Shown here: piece by piece, positions 8,499 through 17,756 of the stretch
Layout: each line of letters opens with the position of its first letter
How positions within the stretch are numbered: position 1 is the stretch's first letter
Assembly (NCBI RefSeq): GCF_016918565.1
Contig: NZ_JAFFQD010000004.1
Span: 1-64,000 of the forward strand
Origin: Desulfogranum marinum
Lineage (GTDB): Bacteria > Desulfobacterota > Desulfobulbia > Desulfobulbales > Desulfobulbaceae
Reading direction: 5' to 3'
Length of the DNA: 64,000 bases
Notes under the pieces: model-generated
Database searches by the model: none
Seen by the model: the letters and a program-made list of their open reading frames with translations, nothing else
Told to the model about the DNA's origin: nothing
Position numbers and translations under genes: made by a program

Positions 8499-9272
8499 AT
8501 GAATCCGGTCGTTTACCTGCACGATGGCTCCTTTGAAGGGCTGTTGCACGCTGTTTCGGCAGCAGTAAAATCACAACAAAAAATTCACGGAATCTATGCT
8601 GAGCAATGCTATTCGCCACAGATTTTTGACTCACTCGTTCAAATACAGACTGACAGCCAGCAAGCCCTTCGACTTTTTGAATATTTAAAAAATCTTAAAG
8701 GAGCCGCAGCCCGTTTTGCGGTGAACGGTTTTTTGAGCGATGACCGTAAGGTTGGGTTCCACCTTTACCAAATGGTTCGGGAGTGTCTGGTACATGGGGC
8801 TAAAGCTACACGGCTCTACACCCATGATTCAATCAGGTACCTTGATAATCTGTCCCATAAAGTTAATGTTGAAGCCCATAGATTTACAGGCCTTATTCGT
8901 TTTCGAATACTTGAAGACGGCCTGCAATATGCTCCGTTTGCACCTGATTGCATGGTAATTGGCCACTGTGCTCTCCATTTTAAACAGCGGCTGAAAAATA
9001 GACGGTGGATTCTTCATGACATCCGCCGTAATCACGCCATGTATTGGGATGGTAATGTATTGCAATCAATTGATATTGACGATGACTTCACCAATCATGT
9101 ACGACAACATGGGGAAATTCCGGAATCAAGATTGAGCGTAGAAGAACGACATTATCAGCAGCTTTGGAAAGTTTTCCATACAGCCATTGCAAATAGGGAC
9201 AGAAATAACCTAGATCTCCAGCGGCAGTTTATGCCCAGGCGTTACTGGAAGTATCTTGTCGAGATGAGATAG
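8499..9272 (+). CDS. DUF4130 probable DNA metabolism protein
   Basis: This encodes 257 residues of the DUF4130 family, which is found next to the preceding radical SAM protein and, in many species, fused to or adjacent to a uracil-DNA glycosylase-like domain. Visible signatures are the N-terminal VYLHDGSFEGLLHAV, the central VNVEAHRFTGLIRF block, FAPDCMVIGHCALHF, and RRNHAMYWDG near residues 165-180. No glycosylase domain is attached here and none is nearby. The ATG at 8499 sits one base past the stop of the upstream gene, consistent with coupling. The pair is inferred to process or modify DNA bases; evidence is contextual. Confidence 0.87.
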   Translation: MNPVVYLHDGSFEGLLHAVSAAVKSQQKIHGIYAEQCYSPQIFDSLVQIQTDSQQALRLFEYLKNLKGAAARFAVNGFLSDDRKVGFHLYQMVRECLVHGAKATRLYTHDSIRYLDNLSHKVNVEAHRFTGLIRFRILEDGLQYAPFAPDCMVIGHCALHFKQRLKNRRWILHDIRRNHAMYWDGNVLQSIDIDDDFTNHVRQHGEIPESRLSVEERHYQQLWKVFHTAIANRDRNNLDLQRQFMPRRYWKYLVEMR

Positions 9273-9392
9273 TCCCACAACAACGTACGCGCAATGCGGT
9301 CAGCAGGAGGAACCGCTTGTAGTTGCTTTTTGTCTGATTGGTATTGCTAAGAAAGACCTTAGTCAACGCGAATTGTTCTTGGCCCGACAACT

Positions 9393-9971
9393 TTAATTCC
9401 CGGTACTTCGACGCTCAGGTACAGGTTGCTGTGGTATTTTTTTGCTGTTCCATTCTTCAGAGACATAGAGTGCACAATAACAGGCGCCGAACTCCTTAAC
9501 ATCCGGCTTACGGTATGCACATGGACAGATGATATCCCGGTCAGTTTCCCTGTTGCCTGATGCCAACCTGCAGGGACAAGACATATACCCATACCGATCT
9601 TTGTTGGTTAAAAGGCCTCTAAGGAGGTCAAAGGTTCGCTCTTTATCCTGATTAAAATAATATCCTTTGGGTTCATTGATCTTTTGTAATTGTTCGTAAA
9701 GAAGGTCTACCTCGGTACGTATACCGATGGTTTCTTTGATCTCCTGGATTTTGTACCCGGTTATAACTTTTTCTCCGATCAAGATGGTGGGAAAAGAACA
9801 TTGTGGGTTGATCGATCGCAATTCATCGAGCAGATTTTGTTGAGCCTCGCCATCAAGCAGATCCGCATCCACAAATTCATGAGCGACCTCAAGAGACTCA
9901 AGCATTTTTTTTATAGCAGCACAATAGCTGCATGTTGTCAAGCTGTAGAGTTTAATTTTCTTTTCCTGCAT
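9393..9971 (-). CDS. Glutaredoxin-ferredoxin:thioredoxin reductase fusion
   Basis: This encodes 192 residues in two domains. Residues 5-85 are glutaredoxin-like with the redox motif CSYC (Cys14/Cys17) and the cis-Pro strand SFPTILIG. Residues ~105-180 are a ferredoxin-thioredoxin reductase catalytic domain with Cys pairs CPC (132/134), CPC (149/151) and CYC (164/166), which in the family ligate a [4Fe-4S] cluster and form the active disulfide. The plant/cyanobacterial enzyme has CHC at the last pair; here the His is Tyr. It likely passes electrons from ferredoxin to a thiol partner in the cytoplasm. It is monocistronic, convergent with DUF4130. Confidence 0.87.
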   Translation of the reverse strand: MQEKKIKLYSLTTCSYCAAIKKMLESLEVAHEFVDADLLDGEAQQNLLDELRSINPQCSFPTILIGEKVITGYKIQEIKETIGIRTEVDLLYEQLQKINEPKGYYFNQDKERTFDLLRGLLTNKDRYGYMSCPCRLASGNRETDRDIICPCAYRKPDVKEFGACYCALYVSEEWNSKKIPQQPVPERRSTGN

Positions 9972-10199
9972 AATTGTGCCTCAGTTGAATTGTTTACGGG
10001 TAACTGCTCACTGGCACCCCTGGGAGTCTCCCGTTGGTCGCGTACCTCTTTTGACGGTCACGATCCTCCCGTATTGGGCGGCTACCGGAGTCTTCGTTTA
10101 CCTGCGAAAAAACGCGCCTGTCAAAATATGAAGCTCCTGGGAGATTTTACAAGTTTTGATAAAATAAATCAAATAGTTACCAACCCGTAATGGTTACGT

Positions 10200-13100
10200 T
10201 TACGGTTGACTTTGTTTGTGCGCATTTGTGGGGAGTTTTCCGAAATATGAGTGATCCTGTAAGCCGGCCACTATATCCCATTGCACGGGTATGATTATAA
10301 TCGTCAGGACTGTTGCTGTACAGAGCCCTGTAACAAATGTCATGGCCATGCTTCCCCATACATTTGAATATTCCGGTATACCCAAGGCCATTGGCAAGAG
10401 TCCCAACGTGGTGGTTAATGTTGTGAGGAGAATCGGGCGAAGGCGAGTATTGGTAGCCAATAAAAGCGCCTGGCGCCTTTTGCGACTTTTTGCATAACAG
10501 GAATTAAGGAAGGCCACCAAGACAAGAGAGTCGTTCACCACCACACCGGTCACGCCTATGATAGCCACAAAGCTGTTAATGGTAAAGAGGGTGCGGGATA
10601 AAAAAGTACCAAAAATTACCCCTGTGAGGGCAAAGATAACGGCAGAAATAATAATCAACGGCTGCAGATATGATCTGAATTGGGCTGCTAGAATCAGATA
10701 AATAAGCAGGGTGGCGACAACAAAAGCAACAGACAGGGAGAGAAAAGATTTTTGAGTCGATTCGTGCTCTCCAGCAAAAATGAGTGTAGCACCGGGGTAT
10801 TGGTGACGAATGGTATTGTAATATTCTTGGGTTTGATTGACCACCATAGCCGGAGAGTAGGGCGCAGCCGGTTGAATATTAGCAGTCAGGGTTATGGCTC
10901 GTTGTTGCTGGAACCGATTAAGAATCCCCGGTTCCTGGGTGTATTCAAATGAACAGAGATCGCGCAACCTGATAGAACCGCTGGGGTGGTCAATAACGGG
11001 TATGTCCAAGATGTTAGCCAGTTCAACTGTTTTCGGTTGAGCAACTTTGACGAGCACATCAACCTGTTCTTCAGGTAGTTTCATGGTGCCGACAATTTGC
11101 CCGTTGACAATGGTCGCAGCAAGACGGGCAATTTTAGTGTGGTCCAGGCCCAGCTCCGCAGCTTTTTCACGGCGTACCTGTATTCGGAAAATTTTATTAC
11201 TTTTCCCCTGGTCATTTTTCAAATCCATGAGCCAGGGAGCGACGCTCTTCTCGCTCTTCAGGTAGGAGTTAATACGCTGCGCAAGCAGCGAAACATTCTG
11301 GTCATTGGTGCCGAGGATGCGGATGCTGATGTCTTTGCCGGTTGGTGGGCCGTCTTTTTCAGGACGGACGACCATGGTGAAATGTTCTGGTATGTGGGGA
11401 CGGAGCATGTCTCTGATGTATTGCAGGTGAGCAATAACGTCATTTTCCGGGAAATCCGCAAATTTTCTTTGCCCTGATGACGGCAAGGTCACTGCAACAT
11501 GGCCCAGCGTACTTCCGTACTGTGGGGTGAAATCGTCATCGATATAGTAGCCGGCAAACCCTAGAGCAGACTCTGTCATGCCGCGGCCTTCATCGTGGAG
11601 TATTTTGGCGATTTTTTTGAGGAGTTTGTTGGTTTCAAAAATCGGGGTTCCGGAAGGTCCAAAAAGTTCGACGTAGTAGAGGGAATAGTTGTCAGGGAAG
11701 AACTGGATACGAACAAGATTCGATTTACCTTGAAAAGAGAGCGCGAAAATAGTCACTGCAGCCACAAAAAAGAGAAGCAGCAGGCATTGTGAGGTGAAAC
11801 GAAAGCGAAGCGCCAGGAGAATGAGTCTGTTGAGCAGGGAGCGGGTTGCGCGCATTATCGGTCCCTCAGAACTTTTCCATGGTGATTCGATATGGTCTTG
11901 GTTGGCCGTTTTCTCAGTTGGGGTTCGATGGCCGAATTCAAGGTAATGGCAGGGAAGAATAATCAGGCATTCGAGCAGGGACGCGAGCAATGCAAAAACA
12001 ATGGTCTTGGGGATGATCGCAAAAAAATCGCCGACCATGCCGGTCATTAACAGCATAGGTAAAAAAGCGGCAACCGTTGTCAGCGTTGCAGAGACCACAG
12101 GTAAAAAGACCTCAGAGGTTCCTTTGATGATGGCATCATTTACAGACCGGCCCATCTGAATATGACGATAAATATTTTCAACAACCACTATTGCATCATC
12201 AACGATAATTCCAGAAACCAGTACAAAGGCAAAAAGAGAAACCTCGTTTACTGAGTTTCCTGTAATGGCCATGAAAATCAGGGTAACAAGGAACGCGAAA
12301 GGGATACCTATGGTTGTTAGCGCAGCATTACGAAATCCCATAAATATCCAGATCATAGCACAGACCAAAACCGTACCAACCAACAGGTTCACTCCCAATA
12401 CGCGCATGGAATCTTTTATTCGGGTGCTTGAGTCCTGGGTAACGGTAAGGGTAACCTCCTCTGTTGCATACAACGGCTGGAGCTGCTTTATCATCTTTTT
12501 TACTTGCTTGGCAATCTGCAGCGCATTGCCGTTATCACTTTTTAGGACCTGCAGCGTCACGCATTCTTCCCCATTGGTTGACGCCAGTATATAGGGCTCC
12601 CGGGAGGTGAGAAATGCATCCTCTATAATATCGCCGATACGTATGAAAGAGCCGTCTGCATCAGTTCGAACAATTGTGTCAATAACATGGCTACTGGTTT
12701 TAAACTGTTCGTCAACCCGGATGGTAAATTCCCCACCGCCTGTGAGTACGTGACCAGCGGGAATAGAGACATTAGCCAGGCCCAGGGCACTGGTAACTTC
12801 TGCAAAGGTAATTCCGTATCGATTGAGCTTGTCGGCATCAAGGAGAATATGAAACTCTCTTGTGTATGCTCCCTGCAGCTTGACTTTGCTGACGCCTGGA
12901 ATAAGGGAAAGAGGAATTTTAATTTCTTCTGCAACCAGCTTGAGGGTCGCGTTTGTGTGCAGTCCGGATATGTTGACACTGACGGTAGGAAACCAATCGC
13001 CTACATCAAGGAAGTTAAATACCGGAGGGTCTGCCAGTTCGGGGAGTTTTTTTGCGGTTGCCAGGACTTTGATACGTACGTCATCAAAGCGTTTGAGATA

Positions 13101-13403
13101 ATCACTGTCATCAGTAAATTTAATAACAATGTTTGAGCGCTCCCGATAGCTTCCCGATCGGATATATTCGATATCTTCAAGATCTTGCAGGGCTGTTTCT
13201 ATTTCTTTGGTAATGAGCGTCTCTACTTCTTCCGGAGAACCACCGGGAAAGAAGGTGTTGATATACATTTTACCAAAATGGATGTTGGGATAACGGTCGA
13301 CCGGTACTTTGAGCAGTGTAAGTGCACCAACGACAATAAGCAGAACAAACAGCAGGTTGACAACGACTTTCTGTTTCAGGGTAAACCGGATAAAGTTATC
13401 CAT
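10200..13403 (-). CDS. RND efflux transporter permease (AcrB/HAE1 type)
   Basis: This encodes 1067 residues, normal for an inner-membrane RND pump driven by proton motive force. The N terminus has the first membrane helix and the RYPNIHFG block; two large periplasmic loops alternate with two six-helix bundles. The TM4 proton-relay motif is present as SGIIVDDAIVVVENIYRH with the paired Asp, and the second half repeats the pattern (GVVVNDSLVLVAFLN). It is transcribed with the adaptor gene 54 bases upstream. No outer-membrane TolC partner lies in the window, so one would have to be encoded elsewhere. Substrate cannot be predicted. Confidence 0.94.
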   Translation of the reverse strand: MDNFIRFTLKQKVVVNLLFVLLIVVGALTLLKVPVDRYPNIHFGKMYINTFFPGGSPEEVETLITKEIETALQDLEDIEYIRSGSYRERSNIVIKFTDDSDYLKRFDDVRIKVLATAKKLPELADPPVFNFLDVGDWFPTVSVNISGLHTNATLKLVAEEIKIPLSLIPGVSKVKLQGAYTREFHILLDADKLNRYGITFAEVTSALGLANVSIPAGHVLTGGGEFTIRVDEQFKTSSHVIDTIVRTDADGSFIRIGDIIEDAFLTSREPYILASTNGEECVTLQVLKSDNGNALQIAKQVKKMIKQLQPLYATEEVTLTVTQDSSTRIKDSMRVLGVNLLVGTVLVCAMIWIFMGFRNAALTTIGIPFAFLVTLIFMAITGNSVNEVSLFAFVLVSGIIVDDAIVVVENIYRHIQMGRSVNDAIIKGTSEVFLPVVSATLTTVAAFLPMLLMTGMVGDFFAIIPKTIVFALLASLLECLIILPCHYLEFGHRTPTEKTANQDHIESPWKSSEGPIMRATRSLLNRLILLALRFRFTSQCLLLLFFVAAVTIFALSFQGKSNLVRIQFFPDNYSLYYVELFGPSGTPIFETNKLLKKIAKILHDEGRGMTESALGFAGYYIDDDFTPQYGSTLGHVAVTLPSSGQRKFADFPENDVIAHLQYIRDMLRPHIPEHFTMVVRPEKDGPPTGKDISIRILGTNDQNVSLLAQRINSYLKSEKSVAPWLMDLKNDQGKSNKIFRIQVRREKAAELGLDHTKIARLAATIVNGQIVGTMKLPEEQVDVLVKVAQPKTVELANILDIPVIDHPSGSIRLRDLCSFEYTQEPGILNRFQQQRAITLTANIQPAAPYSPAMVVNQTQEYYNTIRHQYPGATLIFAGEHESTQKSFLSLSVAFVVATLLIYLILAAQFRSYLQPLIIISAVIFALTGVIFGTFLSRTLFTINSFVAIIGVTGVVVNDSLVLVAFLNSCYAKSRKRRQALLLATNTRLRPILLTTLTTTLGLLPMALGIPEYSNVWGSMAMTFVTGLCTATVLTIIIIPVQWDIVAGLQDHSYFGKLPTNAHKQSQP

Positions 13404-13457
13404 GCTTGTTTTACCTTTGGCATCTGAAAAAATACAGGTATGGAGGGGTGAGCTGTA

Positions 13458-14504
13458 TCACGGCTTAAAATCTGGTGGTATGGTTTTGAGCAGTTTGTCT
13501 TGTGTGCTCAGGTCTTTAGCAGAAATGATGGCGGATAAACCATCTTGCGAGGTCCCAAGAAATATTACTTTTTCTCTTTTCCCGTCGGATCTGACCACCC
13601 AGTGTGCATCGTAACGTTGGATTATTGCTGAAAGCGGCAGGAGAAAAACGTTGCTTTTCTCTTGCAGGTTGAGATGGAGTTGAACCCGTAGCCCGCCGCG
13701 AAGAATCTCTGGAGTAATCACTTCAGAGGTTTCGAGGATCAATTCGACCGGAATTTTTTTTATTTTTGCATCAAATCCCGGTGAGATTCGATATATTTTT
13801 CCGCTGACAGTAGTGTTTAAGTCTGGCAGCAAAAGTGGAATATCTTGAGTCTGTCGTAACGACTCCAGTTCGTTGATGCTCAACGCGAGGGGGACAATAA
13901 CCTGCCGGTAGTCTCCAAGCCGTGCTATTGATTGTCCCGACTGGACAAATTCTCCAGGTTCAACCAACCGTTCAAGAACCTTCCAACCTGGAGGTGCTTG
14001 TATAATATATCGTGTCTGCTGCTCTTCAAGACGGCGCTGTTCATTACGGAGATTTTCCAAGGCGATTTGGTGCAATTCCGCATTAAGGCTTACCTCGTCA
14101 AGGGTAGCCTGGGGCACTGATTTCTGTCCGTGTAAAGTGGTATACCGCTCCAACGTCTTTCTTTCGTTGGCGAGCTGTAGTTGTATTTTTTCTTGAGCCA
14201 GTTTGTTTGCGCGGAGATCAAGGACTAAGAAGGTTGAATCAATAGCTGCCAGTTGTCCTGATGGGGGGATGTTGTCTCCTTTATCGACAAAGACTTTGAG
14301 GCATTTTCCTGCCACCTCGCTGCTTACTGTCATTATTTGCTTGGCCCTGGTAAAACCGGTAAGGAGAATTTTTCGTTGATATGGCCGGGGATGTATAATG
14401 TCGTCTGCCAACGCCATTGTGGGCAGGTGAAGAAAAAGGACGAGCAGCCCCACAAGCATGTCGAGCGCATTTGGACTTCTTGGTGGTAGCTGGGGAGGTA
14501 TCAT
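13458..14504 (-). CDS. RND efflux periplasmic adaptor (HlyD family)
   Basis: This encodes 348 residues with an N-terminal hydrophobic signal segment (MLVGLLVLFLHLPTMALA). The first half-lipoyl motif is GKCLKVFVDKGDNIPPSGQLAAID, then a helical hairpin (residues ~75-150, KLAQEKIQLQLANERKTLERY), then the second half-lipoyl GWKVLERLVEPGEFVQSGQSIARL and beta-barrel segments. It bridges the RND pump to an outer-membrane channel in the periplasm. It is first gene of the two-gene pump operon; the stop is 54 bases before the pump start. Confidence 0.9.
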   Translation of the reverse strand: MIPPQLPPRSPNALDMLVGLLVLFLHLPTMALADDIIHPRPYQRKILLTGFTRAKQIMTVSSEVAGKCLKVFVDKGDNIPPSGQLAAIDSTFLVLDLRANKLAQEKIQLQLANERKTLERYTTLHGQKSVPQATLDEVSLNAELHQIALENLRNEQRRLEEQQTRYIIQAPPGWKVLERLVEPGEFVQSGQSIARLGDYRQVIVPLALSINELESLRQTQDIPLLLPDLNTTVSGKIYRISPGFDAKIKKIPVELILETSEVITPEILRGGLRVQLHLNLQEKSNVFLLPLSAIIQRYDAHWVVRSDGKREKVIFLGTSQDGLSAIISAKDLSTQDKLLKTIPPDFKP

Positions 14505-14660
14505 GACGAATGTCCTGGACTGTACTTTTCCTATAAAATTGTGTTCACGGGAGCTGAGATATTGCTCTTGCTTATAGAGAGAAGAATGAGGCGCTTGCCA
14601 TCTGTGTACCAGATTGTGATGCCTTTGGTTTCAATGATAGAATCTATTCTCTGCAAATTG

Positions 14661-15182
14661 TCATTTTTTTGTATGGGGTACAATAATAAGTTCCTCTGTT
14701 GGGAATCCCATAGCCTGAGCTTGAGCTATCAGTTGTGAGAGAACATGTTTATCAAGAGTGGGCTGTCTTGAAAGTATCCAGAGATACTCCTTGTTTGGAC
14801 CGCAGACAAGAGCGTATTGATAGGTTTCTTTGTCTATATCAAGTATAATATATGATCCGTAAAAAGGGCCGAAAAAACTCACCTTGAGGTGTCCAATATT
14901 TGGGGATTGGACGAACTTAGCCACTCCTTCAGCGGTTTTCCATTTACCCTTTTGCACTGAGTACCCGCGATTTACAACCCGGATCGTATCGTTGGGCGCC
15001 ATGCTGTATTCCGCACTCACATCGGTGAGGCCGCGTTCAAAAGAGTGATCCAGCCTGGCAATTTCATACCATGTGCCCAGGTATCGGTTGACCTCAAAGT
15101 TCTGGATGGGAGCTAGATTGCCTGGTATTCCTGTACAGCCGCCAAGGAATAAACAAAAAAGGAGTTGCAGTTTCTTTTTCAA
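14661..15182 (-). CDS. blc: Outer-membrane lipocalin (Blc-like lipoprotein)
   Basis: This encodes 173 residues with a lipoprotein signal MKKKLQLLFCLFLGGC, Cys16 being the lipidation site. The lipocalin core shows NRYLGTWYEIARLDHSFERGL (structurally conserved GxW motif), a middle VQSPNIGHLKVSFFGPFYGSYIILDID, and the C-terminal LWILSRQPTL motif, the bacterial Blc pattern. Members bind fatty acids or lysophospholipids at the outer membrane and are often stress-induced. It stands alone. Repeat copy B begins about 35 bases upstream of its start, so the repeat lies in its promoter/leader region. Confidence 0.93.
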   Translation of the reverse strand: MKKKLQLLFCLFLGGCTGIPGNLAPIQNFEVNRYLGTWYEIARLDHSFERGLTDVSAEYSMAPNDTIRVVNRGYSVQKGKWKTAEGVAKFVQSPNIGHLKVSFFGPFYGSYIILDIDKETYQYALVCGPNKEYLWILSRQPTLDKHVLSQLIAQAQAMGFPTEELIIVPHTKK

Positions 15183-15217
15183 AGGAAAACCTTGAGTGGA
15201 AATTAGTGATAAGAAAC

Positions 15218-15390
15218 GTAACTCTTCAGCAACACGCCGACTATTAAGATCTGCCCGCCCAGGATAGCGATATACCGAAGTCGGGGCTTATCTGCTAATC
15301 AGTCAGCTTGTAAACATTTGGAGCACTCTTGAAAAGTTACAGTACGAGGTAAATTGACAGCTTTTATACCTTCGATGAATAATTACTAAG
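15218..15390 (+). repeat. Dispersed intergenic repeat, copy B
   Basis: It carries the same ordered blocks as copies A and C: GTAACT-TTCAGCA, ATCTGCCC, ACCGAAGTCGGGGCTTAT, CAGCTTGTAAACATTTGG, AGCACT, AGTTACAGTACGAGGTAA, ATTGACAG and a CTTC...TGAA end. It is in the same orientation as the other copies, antisense to the lipocalin gene just downstream on the minus strand. Confidence 0.85.
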
Positions 15391-15690
15391 AAACAATAAA
15401 AATCAAAATACATTAACGCTTGTTTACGTGTAAGTAAATCTTTGGTTACGTTTTCATGAACCTCAGAAATAGCAGAGTTTTTTAATCGAAACCTCGGTGG
15501 TTACAAGACAACAACTACCTTAAACCGGGATCTCGTTTAATCATTTATTGCAGTTCTCCTCTTTTTTTGTTTGCACTCATCATCTCTTGGCGGCAAGGTC
15601 ACTACAAATGAGGGTTGCCCACAGCCGCAGCATCGTTTTGAAGGTTTGATCGTACGGCAAACGTTCTCCGTATCTTACTTGATTGAATAC

Positions 15691-15729
15691 AAAAAAAGCG
15701 GTTTCCCCTGTTTTGAGAAACCGCTTTTT
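15691..15729. terminator. Rho-independent terminator of the oadGB operon
   Basis: Arms AAAAAGCGGTTTC and GAAACCGCTTTTT around a short loop, with A and T tails on both sides. It follows oadB on the minus strand. Confidence 0.88.
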
Positions 15730-15754
15730 GTAGAAAATCTGTTAAGAAGGGAGG

Positions 15755-16891
15755 CTACTTCATGCTAAAACTCCATAAAATACCTGCACATATGGCTGAG
15801 CCGATTACACCGGAGGAGTTGCAGGCCATAGCATGCATTAACAGGTAGTTGGTCGGGTCGGATTTCAATCCCATCATGTGGACTTCACGAGCAGATCCGG
15901 GAACCGCGGAAACGCCTGAGGCTCCGAGCAGCGGATTGATTTTTTGTTTGAGAAACAGGTTCATTATTTTGGCAAAGATGACTCCGGATGCGGTGGCGAT
16001 ACTAAAAGCGACTGCGCCGAGGATAAAAATACCAATTGATTTAGGATTGAGAAAAACATCACCCTGGGTACTTGCACCAACCGTAAAACCCAAAAAGATT
16101 GTTGCGGTATCTATGACAGCTGTGCGGGCAGTCTGGGCCAGGCGTTCTACCACACCACTTTCTTTCATCAGGTTACCGAAGAAGAACGGGCCAAGCAATG
16201 GAATGGATGCAGGTGCGAGAAAGCAGCACAGGATGATACCCACCACAGGAAAGATCAGGCGTTCCTTTTTGGAAACCTCGCGAAGGTCCGGCATGCGAAT
16301 GACCCGCTCTTTGTGGGTTGTGAGCAGTTTCATTATCGGCGGCTGGATAATGGGTATCAGAGCCATATACGAATAGGCAGCAATCGCTATGGGACCGATA
16401 AGTTCAGGAGCGAGCTTAGCTGTCAGAAAGATGGAAGTTGGACCGTCTGCACCACCAATAATAGCAATGGACGAGGCTTCATTGGGGGCGAATCCAAGTG
16501 CCAACGCACTTAACAGGGTAAAGAAAATGCCCATCTGAGCAGCCGCTCCCAAAAGCATCAATTTGGGATTGCTGAGTAAAAATGAAAAGTCGGTCATGGC
16601 ACCAAGCCCCAAGAAAACTATTGAGGGGTAGACACCTGAAGTAACACCAAAGTACAGATAATGGAGAACACTGTTTGCCTCATAAATACCGATGCCGAAA
16701 CCTTTGAAAAAAGGAATGTTGCCGACAATAACTCCAAAGCCAATGGGCAATAGCAGCAGTGGTTCGTATTCTTTGGCGATGGCAAGATAAACAAAGACAA
16801 TGCCGATTACCAGCATGATGATATTGCGATAATCAGCAAGGAAAAATCCGGTGTTGCTAAAAAATTGTAAAAACAGTTCCAGAAGCTCCAT
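15755..16891 (-). CDS. Sodium-pumping decarboxylase, beta subunit (OadB/GcdB/MmdB type)
   Basis: This encodes 378 mostly hydrophobic residues, the integral membrane subunit that couples decarboxylation of biotin-bound CO2 to Na+ export. Diagnostic blocks are the long ASSIAIIGGADGPTSIFLTAKLAPEL segment in the first third, FFGNLMKESGVVERL, VGASTQGDVFLNPKSIGIF, and GLKSDPTNYLLMHAMACNSSGVIGSA at the C terminus. The family covers oxaloacetate, glutaconyl-CoA and methylmalonyl-CoA decarboxylases and sequence alone does not say which. Only a gamma-like gene is next to it; no alpha/carboxyltransferase or biotin-carrier gene is in the window. Confidence 0.93.
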   Translation of the reverse strand: MELLELFLQFFSNTGFFLADYRNIIMLVIGIVFVYLAIAKEYEPLLLLPIGFGVIVGNIPFFKGFGIGIYEANSVLHYLYFGVTSGVYPSIVFLGLGAMTDFSFLLSNPKLMLLGAAAQMGIFFTLLSALALGFAPNEASSIAIIGGADGPTSIFLTAKLAPELIGPIAIAAYSYMALIPIIQPPIMKLLTTHKERVIRMPDLREVSKKERLIFPVVGIILCCFLAPASIPLLGPFFFGNLMKESGVVERLAQTARTAVIDTATIFLGFTVGASTQGDVFLNPKSIGIFILGAVAFSIATASGVIFAKIMNLFLKQKINPLLGASGVSAVPGSAREVHMMGLKSDPTNYLLMHAMACNSSGVIGSAICAGILWSFSMK

Positions 16892-16933
16892 ATATTCGTT
16901 CCTCCCTTAAACAGATACAGAAAAAGAAAAAAT

Positions 16934-17335
16934 TTACCCTACCAAGCGGAAAAAGCCATCGCCTAAGGATTCGAGTGTGCCGGAATCACGGAGACACCGA
17001 ATCGAAAGATGGGGGTGGTGCAGATGATATTTTTTAGCAAGCGCATAAAGGTCGGCAAGTTGGAACTGTTCATCAAGTTCCTCGATTAAAGGTCGATATA
17101 ATTCCAGCGTAACTTCGATGTTAGCGGGGCAATTTTCAGCAGAAGCTGATTCTTTTAAATTTTCTTCGGGAATCTCAACCACAGGAGCTTTATTTTTCTT
17201 CTCCAATAAGCCGATGACTTTATGTAGTTGAGAAATAATAAGGGACAGGATGGCAAGACCGGATATTACAATCGTTGCACCCACTACTGCCATAGCCCAT
17301 CCATTATGGTGTGTAATAGCTTCAAAACCAGTCAA
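16934..17335 (-). CDS. OadG-like small membrane subunit with extended C terminus
   Basis: This encodes 133 residues. Residues 12-35 are one membrane helix (GWAMAVVGATIVISGLAILSLIIS), followed by a charged segment, the layout of the gamma/delta subunit that anchors Na+-decarboxylases. Unlike classic OadG, residues ~75-133 form an extra soluble region (VTLELYRPLIEELDEQFQLADLY...SLGDGFFRLVG) that looks like a small folded domain in place of the usual low-complexity tail. It is 42 bases upstream of oadB and clearly in the same operon. Assigning it as gamma rests on position and topology. Confidence 0.75.
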   Translation of the reverse strand: MTGFEAITHHNGWAMAVVGATIVISGLAILSLIISQLHKVIGLLEKKNKAPVVEIPEENLKESASAENCPANIEVTLELYRPLIEELDEQFQLADLYALAKKYHLHHPHLSIRCLRDSGTLESLGDGFFRLVG

Positions 17336-17756
17336 GCGAGACCTCCTTTTGTGAACGGATTGTTAGCATTTTTCCAGAGAAGGAAGAATGTTTTTAGGAA
17401 TGGAATGTCATTATTTACATAAAAACCAATATATTGTCAATTCATTAGCAATTTACTGCAAAGGTGTAGAATGAAGAATAGCCCCGCGGCAGAGATCCGG
17501 GACCAGTCAATTAGTCAGATATATTAAAGAGCATTGACGAGTTGCTGCATATCTTTGCGTAACTGCTGATAACGCTCTTTACTCAATCTGATGGCGACAG
17601 CCTCATTTCAACTCGGCGAAGGTGTTCGGAAGGAATCAGGGCACCATCGTTATAAAAAGTATGCGTGTGGAGTTCAATCATTTTTATACCTATGATGCTC
17701 ATAGTATCAAAATGGTTAATAGGAAAAGTTCTTTTAGCCGCCAATAGAAGGTGTTG
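17336..17756. other. Intergenic region containing a gene remnant
   Basis: The right-hand part is the oadGB promoter side and the middle contains the PHP-domain remnant (17524-17681). I see no other gene. Confidence 0.6.
17524..17681 (-). pseudogene. Remnant of a PHP-domain phosphoesterase gene
   Basis: On the minus strand, the ATG at 17681 opens MIELHTHTFYNDGALIPSEH followed by LRRVE, the N terminus of PHP-family proteins with the metal-binding HTH motif. The frame then fails (MRLSPSD stop). Another frame continues as AVAIRLSKERYQQLRKDMQQ and a few more residues before TAA at 17524-17526, plausibly the original C terminus. The entire middle of the gene is missing, so this is an internal deletion with frameshift. 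The N-terminal match is clear; assigning the tail to the same gene is inference from adjacency. Confidence 0.7.

Larger units (their letters stand above)
15183..15754. other. Intergenic region with repeat copy B and terminator
   Basis: No gene recognised. It holds repeat copy B (15218-15390), AT-rich sequence to about 15480 that could contain the lipocalin promoter, and the terminator of the oadB operon (15691-15729). Confidence 0.6.
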
